Origin: Siphonodentalium dalli
Lineage: Eukaryota; Mollusca; Scaphopoda; Gadilida; Siphonodentaliidae
Assembly (NCBI GenBank): GCA_032622095.1
Contig: CP136066.1
Location: forward strand, 63,828,609-63,892,608
DNA: 64,000 nt
Direction: 5' to 3'
Under the pieces are notes generated by a model. That model saw nothing but the letters and a program-made list of their open reading frames with translations. It made no database searches and had not been told where the DNA came from. A program made the translations under genes and the position numbers. This document shows positions 57,245 through 64,000 of this stretch, piece by piece. How positions within the stretch are numbered: position 1 is the first letter of the stretch; each line of letters opens with the position of its first letter.

Positions 57245-60200
57245 CTAAAAAAATAAAAATAAAACCAATATCATCCAATCCTAACACTGCACTATAAACG
57301 TCTCCCTTCTCATCAATAATGTGGGCAGTGTCTTCAAGTCCTAAAAAAATGAAAATAAAACCAATATAAATCAATCCTAACACTGCACTATAAACGTCTC
57401 CCTTCTCATCAATAATGTGGGCAGTGTCTTCAAGTGCTAAAAAAATAAAAATAAAACCAATATCAACCAATCCTAACACTGCACTATAAACGTCTCCCTT
57501 CTCATCAATAATGTGGGCAGTGTCTTCAAGTCCTAAAAAAATGAAAATAAAACCAATAACAACCAATCCTAACACGGCACTATAAACGTCTCCCTTCTCA
57601 TCAATAATGTGGGCAGTGTCTTCAAGTCCTAAAAAAATGAAAATAAAACCAATATCAATCAATCCTAACACTGCACTATAAACGTCTCCCTTCTCATCAA
57701 TAATGTGGGCAGTGTCTTCAAGTCCTAAAAAAATGAAAATAAAACCAATATCAATCAATCCTAACACTGCACTATAAACGTCTCCCTTCTCATCAATAAT
57801 GTGGGCAGTGTCTTCAAGTCCTAAAAAAATGAAAATAAAACCAATATCAATCAATCCTAACACTGCACTATAAACGTCTCCCTTCTCATCAATAATGTGG
57901 GCAGTGTCTTCACGTCCTAAAAAAATAAAAATAAAACCAATATCAATCAATCCTAACACTGCACTATAAACGTCTCCCTTCTCATCAATAATGTGGGCAG
58001 AGTCTTCAAGTCCTAAAAAAATGAAAATAAAACCAATATCAATCAATCCTAACACTGCACTATAAACGTCTCCCTTCTCATCAATAATGTGGGCAGTGTC
58101 TTCACGTCCTAAAAAAATAAAAATAAAACCAATATCAATCAATCCTAACACTGCACTATAAACGTCTCCCTTCTCATCAATAATGTGGGCAGTGTCTTCA
58201 AGTCCTAAAAAAATAAAAATAAAACCAATATCAATCAATCCTAACACTGCACTATAAACGTCTCCCTTCTCATCAATAATGTGGGCAGTGTCTTCAAGTC
58301 CTAAAAAAATAAAAATAAAACCAATATCAATCAATCCTAACACTGCACTATAAACGTCTCCCTTCTCATCAATAATGTGGGCAGTGTCTTCATGTCCTAA
58401 AAAAATAAAAATAAAACCAATATCAATCAATCCTAACACTGCACTATAAACGTCTCCCTTCTCATCAATAATGTGGGCAGTGTCTTCAAGTCCTAAAAAA
58501 ATAAAAATAAAACCAATATCAACCAATCCGAACACTGCACTATAAACGTCTCCCTTCTCATCAATAATGTGGGCAGTGTCTTCAAGTCCTAAAAAAATAA
58601 AAATAAAACCAATATCAATCAATCCTAACACTGCACTATAAACGTCTCCCTTCTCATCAATAATGTGGGCAGTGTCTTCAAGTCCTAAAAAAATAAAAAT
58701 AAAACCAATATCAATCAATCCGAACACTGCACTATAAACGTCTCCCTTCTCATCAATAATGTGGGCAGTGTCTTCAAGTCCTAAAAAAATTAAAATAAAA
58801 CCAATATCAATCAATCCTAACACTGCACTATAAACGTCTCCCTTCTCATCAATAATGTGGGCAGTGTCTTCCAAGTCCTAAAAAAATAAAAATAAAACCA
58901 ATATCAATCAATCCTAACACTGCACTATAAACGTCTCCCTTCTCATCAATAATGTGGGCAGTGTCTTCAAGTCCTAAAAAAATAAAAATAAAACCAATCC
59001 TAACACTGCACTATAAACTCCCTTCTCATCAATAATGTGGGCTGTGTATTCAAGTCCTAAAAAAATGAAAATAAAACCAATTTCAACCAATCCTAACACT
59101 GCACTATAAACGTCTTCCTTCTCATCAATAATGTGGGCAGTGTATTCAAGTCCTAAAAAAATGAAAATAAAACCAATTTCAACCAATCCTAACACTGCAC
59201 TATAAACGTCTCCCTTCTCATCAATAATGTGGGCAGTGTCTTCCAAGTCCTAAAAAAATAAAAATAAAACCAATATCAATCAATCCTAACACTGCACTAT
59301 AAACGTCTCCCTTCTCATCAATAATGTGGGCAGTGTCTTCAAGTCCTAAAAAAATAAAAATAAAACCAATATCAATCAATCCTAACACTGCACTATAAAC
59401 GTCTCCCTTCTCATCAATAATGTGGGCAGTGTCTCCAAGTCCTAAAAAAATAAAAATAAAACCAATATCAATCAATCCTAACACTGCACTATAAACGTCT
59501 CCCTTCTCATCAATAATGTGGGCAGTGTCTTCAAGTCCTAAAAAAATAAAAATAAAACCAATATCAATCAATCCTAACACTGCACTATAAACGTCTCCCT
59601 TCTCATCAATAATGTGGGCAGTGTCTTCAAGTCCTAAAAAAATAAAAATAAAACCAATCCTAACACTGCACTATAAACTCCCTTCTCATCAATAATGTGG
59701 GCTGTGTATTCAAGTCCTAAAAAAATGAAAATAAAACCAATTTCAACCAATCCTAACACTGCACTATAAACGTCTTCCTTTTCATCAATAATGTGGGCAG
59801 TGTATTCAAGTCCTAAAAAAATGAAAATAAAACCAATTTCAACCAATCCTAACACTGCACTATAAACGTCTCCCTTCTCATCAATAATGTGGGCAGTGTC
59901 TTCCAAGTCCTAAAAAAATAAAAATAAAACCAATATCAATCAATCCTAACACTGCACTATAAACGTCTCCCTTCTCATCAATAATGTGGGCAGTGTCTTC
60001 CAAGTCCTAAAAAAATAAAAATAAAACCAATATCAATCAATCCTAACACTGCACTATAAACGTCTCCCTTCTCATCAATAATGTGGGCAGTGTCTTCCAA
60101 GTCCTAAAAAAATAAAAATAAAACCAATATCAATCAATCCTAACACTGCACTATAAACGTCTCCCTTCTCATCAATAATGTGGGCTGTGTATTCAAGTCC

Positions 60201-60880
60201 TAAAAAAATGAAAATAAAACCAATTTCAACCAATCCTAACACTGCACTATAAACGTCTTCCTTCTCATCAATAATGTGGGCAGTGTCTTCAAGTCCTAAA
60301 AAAATGAAAATAAAACCAATTTCAACCAATCCTAACACTGCACTATAAACGTCTCCCTTCTCATCAATAATGTGGGCAGTGTCTTCAAGTCCTAAAAAAA
60401 TAAAAATAAAACCAATATCAATCAATCCTAACACTGCACTATAAACGTCTCCCTTCTCATCAATAATGTGGGCAGTGTCTTCAAGTCCTAAAAAAATAAA
60501 AATAAAACCAATATCAATCAATCCTAACACTGCACTATAAACGTCTCCCTTCTCATCAATAATGTGGGCAGTGTCTTCAAGTCCTAAAAAAATAAAAATA
60601 AAACCAATAACAACCAATCCTAACACTGCACTATAAACGTCTCCCTTCTCATCAATAATGTGGGCAGTGTCTTCAAGTCCTAAAAAAATAAAAATAAAAC
60701 CAATATCAATCAATCCTAACACTGCACTATAAACGTCTCCCTTCTCATCAATAATGTGGGCAGTGTCTTCAAGTCCTAAAAAAATAAAAATAAAACCAAT
60801 ATCAATCAATCCTAACACTGCACTATAAACGTCTCCCTTCTCATCAATAATGTGGGCAGTGTCTTCAAGTCCTAAAAACA
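57180..60880 (-). repeat. 96-bp splice-acceptor minisatellite derived from PARP1 intron/exon E1 boundary
   Basis: About 39 tandem units. On the sense strand each reads GGTTTTATTTTTATTTTTTT, then AG, then GACTTGAAGACACTGCCCAC and onward for ~65 bases of exon E1, ending GATATT. Every unit thus holds a branch-point-like TTGATTGAT, a polypyrimidine tract, an acceptor AG and coding sequence for [20 protein letters not shown]. The unit is 32 codons long and about 17 units next to E1 are open in frame with it. Some farther units have one extra base (TTCCAAG) that breaks the frame, and shortened units lack 12 bp. The long open frames here are therefore repeat-derived. The array resumes at 63881. Confidence 0.97.
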
Positions 60881-60885
60881 TAATG

Positions 60886-63880
60886 AAAGTGTCAATGACA
60901 CTGTAGCTCAACTTAGGTAGGGGAATAATTTAATGGTCGACAGTAAAAGGAGGAATAGGAAAAGTGCTAATTGAAATGTCTAAGTAAGACTAGATGTACA
61001 TGTCAATATCAAAATTCATAACAGGTTTCATAATGATCGGATCAGGGATGTGGTGTTTATGGTGTACCAAAGGATTTATTGATGCAAAGAGTAAATTCTA
61101 AAATGGCCACCGGCAGCCATGTTTTTTCCGAATTACCCCAAAATGACTTGTTCCCATCTACAGCCTTTACAAATCTCATAATGATCTGATCAAAGGTATG
61201 ACTTGTAGCCTGTGCCAATGGATTTAGTCATGCAAAGAGTAAAATCCAAGATGGCTGCTGGCGGCCATGTTTTTCGACTGAACGACCCCAAAATGACTCG
61301 TTTCCCATTAACATGTCATTGTTAACATACATGACAAATTTCATGAAGTTCCGACCAAAGCTACGACCTGTAGCCCGCACCAAAGGATTTATTCATGCAA
61401 AGAGTAAAATCCAATATGGCTGCTGGCGGACATGTTTTTTAGCCAAACGACCCCAAAATGACACGTTCCCATCTACATGTTAATATTAACATCCATGATA
61501 AATATCATGATGATCAGACAAACAGTACGACCTGTAGCCCATGCCAATGGATTGAATTTTGAAATCCAAGATGGCTGCCAGCGGCCATGTTTTTTGACCG
61601 AATGACCCCAAAATGACTCGTTCCCATCTAAATGTCAATGTTAACATCCATGACAAATTTCATGAAGTTCTGATCAAAACTACGACCTGTAGCCTGCGCC
61701 AAAGGATTTAGTCATGCAAAGAGTAAAATCCAAGATGGCTGCCAGCGGCCATGTTTTTTGGCCGAACGACCCCAAAATGACTCGTTCCCATCAACATGTC
61801 AATAATAACATCCATGACAAATTTCATAAATGATCAGAATAAACAGTACGACCTGTAGCCCGCGCCAATGGATTGAATTTTGAATTCCAAAATGGCCACC
61901 AGCGGCCATGTTTTTTGGACGAATGACCCCAAAATGACTCGTTCCCATCTACATGTGAATGTCAACATTCATGACAAATTTCATAAAGATCAGACCAAAG
62001 GTACGACCTGTAGCCCGCACCAAAGGATTTAGTCATGCAAATAGTAAAATCCAAGATGGCTGCTGGCGGCCATGTTTTTCGGCCGAACGACCCTAAAATC
62101 ACTCGTTCCCATCTACATGTCATTGTTAACATCCATTGACAAATTTCATGATGTTCCGATCAGAGCTACGACCTGTAGCCCGCGCCAAAGGATTTAGTCA
62201 TGCAAAGAGTAAAATCCAAGATGGCTGCTGGCGGCCAGGTTTATTGGCCGAACGACCCCAAAATGACTCGTTCCCATCTACATGTCAATATTAACATCCA
62301 TGACAAATTTCATGATGATCAGACGAACAGTACGACCTGTAGCCCGCGCCAATGGATTGAATTTTGAAATCTAAGATGGCCGCCAGCGGCCATGTTGTTT
62401 GGCCGAATGACCCCAGAATGATTCGTTCCCATCTACATGTCAATGTCAACATTCATGACACATTTCATAAAGATTAGACCAAAGGTACAACCTGTAGCCC
62501 GCGCCAAAGGATTTAGTCATGCAAAGAGTCAAATCCAAGATGGCTGCTGGCGGCCATGTTTTTTGGCCGAACAACACCAAAATCACTCGTTCCCATCTAC
62601 ATGTCATTATTAACATCAAAGACAAATTTCATGATGATCAGGTGAACAGTACGATCTGTAGCCCGCGCCAATGGATTGAATCTTGAAATCCAAGATGGCT
62701 GCCAGCGGCCATGTTTTTTGGCCGAATGACCCCAAAATGACTCGTTCCCATCTACATGTCAATGTCAACATTCATGTCAAATTTCATAAAGATCAGACCA
62801 AAGGTACGACCTGTAGCCCGGGCCAAAGGATTTAGTCATGCAAAGAGTAAAATCCAAGATGGCTGCTGGCGGCCATGTTTTTCGGCCGAACGACCCCAAA
62901 ATCACTCGTTCCCATCTACATGTCATTGTTAACATCCATGACAAATTTCATGATGTTCCGATCGAAGCTACGACCTGTAGCCCGCGCCAAAGGATTTAGT
63001 CATGCAAAGAGTAAAATCCAAGATGGCTGCTGGCGGCCATGTTTATGTGCCGAACAACCCCATAATGACTCGTTCCCATCTACATGTCAATATTAACATC
63101 CATGACAAATTTCATGATGATCAGACGAACAGTACGACCTGTAGCCCGCGCCAATGGATTGAATTTTGAAATCTAAGATGGCCGCCAGTGGCCATGTTTT
63201 TTGGCCGAATGACCCCACAATGACTCGTTCCCATCTACATGTCAATGTCAACATTCATGACAAATTTCATGAAGATCAGACCAAAGGTACAACCTGTAGC
63301 CCGCGCCAAAGGATTTAGTCATGCAAAGAGTAAAATCCAAGATGGCTGCTGGCGGCCATGTTTTTTGGCCGAACAACTCCAAAATCACTCGTTCCCATCT
63401 ACATGACAGTGTTAACATCCATGACAAATTTCATAAACTTCCGACCAAAACAACGACCTGTAGCCCGCGCCAAAGGATTTAGTCATGCAAAGAGTAAAAT
63501 CCAAGATGGCTGCTGGCAGCCATGTTTTTTGGCCGAACGACCCCAAAATCACTCGTTCCCATCTACATGTCATTATTAACATCAATGACAAATTTCATGA
63601 TGATCAGATGAACAGTATGACCTGTAGGCCGCGCCAATGGATTGAATCTTGAAATCCAAGATGGCTGCCAGCGGCCATGTTTTTTAGCCGAATGACCCCA
63701 AAATGACTCGTTCCCATCTACATGTCAATGTCAACATTCATGACAAATTTCATGAAGATCAGACCAAAGGTACAACCTGTAGCCCGCGCCAAAGGAAATT
63801 GTTGACGGACACACGCACACACGGACGACGGACGCCAAACCATGGCAATAGCTCAAACTTACAAAAGTAAGTTGAGCTAA
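60886..63880. mobile_element. 3-kb element of ~17 tandem ~160-bp units, inserted in the acceptor array
   Basis: It begins GAAAGTGTCAATGACACTGT then AGCTCAACTT and ends CAATAGCTCAAACTTACAAA then AGTAAGTTGAGCT, as in the short copy at 10180-10885. The units contain CCAAGATGGCTGC, GGCGGCCATGTTTTTTGGCC, CCCCAAAATGACTCGTTCCC and CGACCTGTAGCCCGCGCC. Two unit subtypes (GGATTTAGTCATGCAAAGAG and GGATTGAATTTTGAAATC) alternate. The 96-bp array is broken in its A-rich stretch (CCTAAAAA / AAAAATAAAACC). Short open frames here are not genes. Confidence 0.75.
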
Positions 63881-64000
63881 AAATAAAACCAATATCAATC
63901 AATCCTAACACTGCACTATAAACGTCTCCCTTCTCATCAATAATGTGGGCAGTGTCTTCAAGTCCTAAAAAAATAAAAATAAAACCAATATCAATCAATC
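63881..64000 (-). repeat. Acceptor minisatellite, continuation beyond the inserted element
   Basis: AAAATAAAACCAATATCAAT and one full 96-bp unit, then the start of the next, run off the window edge. This shows the array spans the 3-kb insertion and extends past base 64000. Confidence 0.95.

Noticed and set aside
57084-58874. A 596-residue repeat protein
   Set aside because: The frame alternates E1-coding sequence with polypyrimidine/acceptor intron sequence. It is better explained as an intronic acceptor minisatellite ending in exon E1.
63358-63579. Open frame on the plus strand in the ~160-bp repeats
   Set aside because: It duplicates the frame at 62875-63096 because the underlying units are tandem repeats; no homology to a protein family.

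Overview
This is eukaryotic nuclear DNA from a bilaterian animal, most likely a marine invertebrate. The window is AT-rich, its genes are split into short exons with GT..AG introns, and it is crowded with palindromic MITE-like elements, minisatellites, a decayed non-LTR retrotransposon and poly(C)/poly(G) tracts. I cannot fix the phylum from sequence alone. There are no bacterial operons, CRISPR arrays or convincing RNA genes.

The main gene is on the minus strand, from 57244 down to 19471. It is the 3' part of PARP1 (poly(ADP-ribose) polymerase 1): eleven coding exons whose splice sites and phases all agree. They join into 475 codons plus a stop and cover the WGR domain, the helical regulatory subdomain and the whole ADP-ribosyltransferase domain. 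The catalytic His, Tyr and Glu are present with the same spacing as in human PARP1. The N-terminal part (zinc fingers, BRCT) lies beyond base 64000. On the plus strand a single exon at 9130-9516 encodes a FLYWCH-type zinc finger. A cluster of four CACGTG E-boxes lies at 596-665.

The standout feature is a pair of minisatellites inside PARP1, each made from one of the gene's own exon/intron boundaries. The first, at 27413-46508, is about 19 kb and roughly 385 copies of a 49/50-bp unit. Each unit holds the last ~30 bases of exon E6 plus its 5' splice site, and the array fills almost all of the following intron. The second, at 57180-60880 and resuming at 63881, is about 39 copies of a 96-bp unit. 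Each unit holds a polypyrimidine tract, the AG acceptor and the first ~65 bases of exon E1. Because 96 is a multiple of three, about 17 consecutive units stay open in frame with E1. The transcript therefore carries hundreds of decoy donors and dozens of decoy acceptors. A third boundary-linked event is a degenerate partial copy of exon E8 at 26207-26262 that has lost its acceptor.

Layout: 1-9130 holds nested MITEs and an E-box cluster; 9130-9516 is the FLYWCH exon; 9517-19470 is intergenic with many foldback elements; 19471-27288 holds the last five PARP1 exons (E7-E11); 27413-46508 is the donor array; 46477-57244 holds exons E6-E1, with a 2.2-kb TIR element, two ordinary minisatellites (64 and 68 bp) and LINE remains in the introns; 57180-64000 is the acceptor array, interrupted by a 3-kb element made of ~160-bp repeats.
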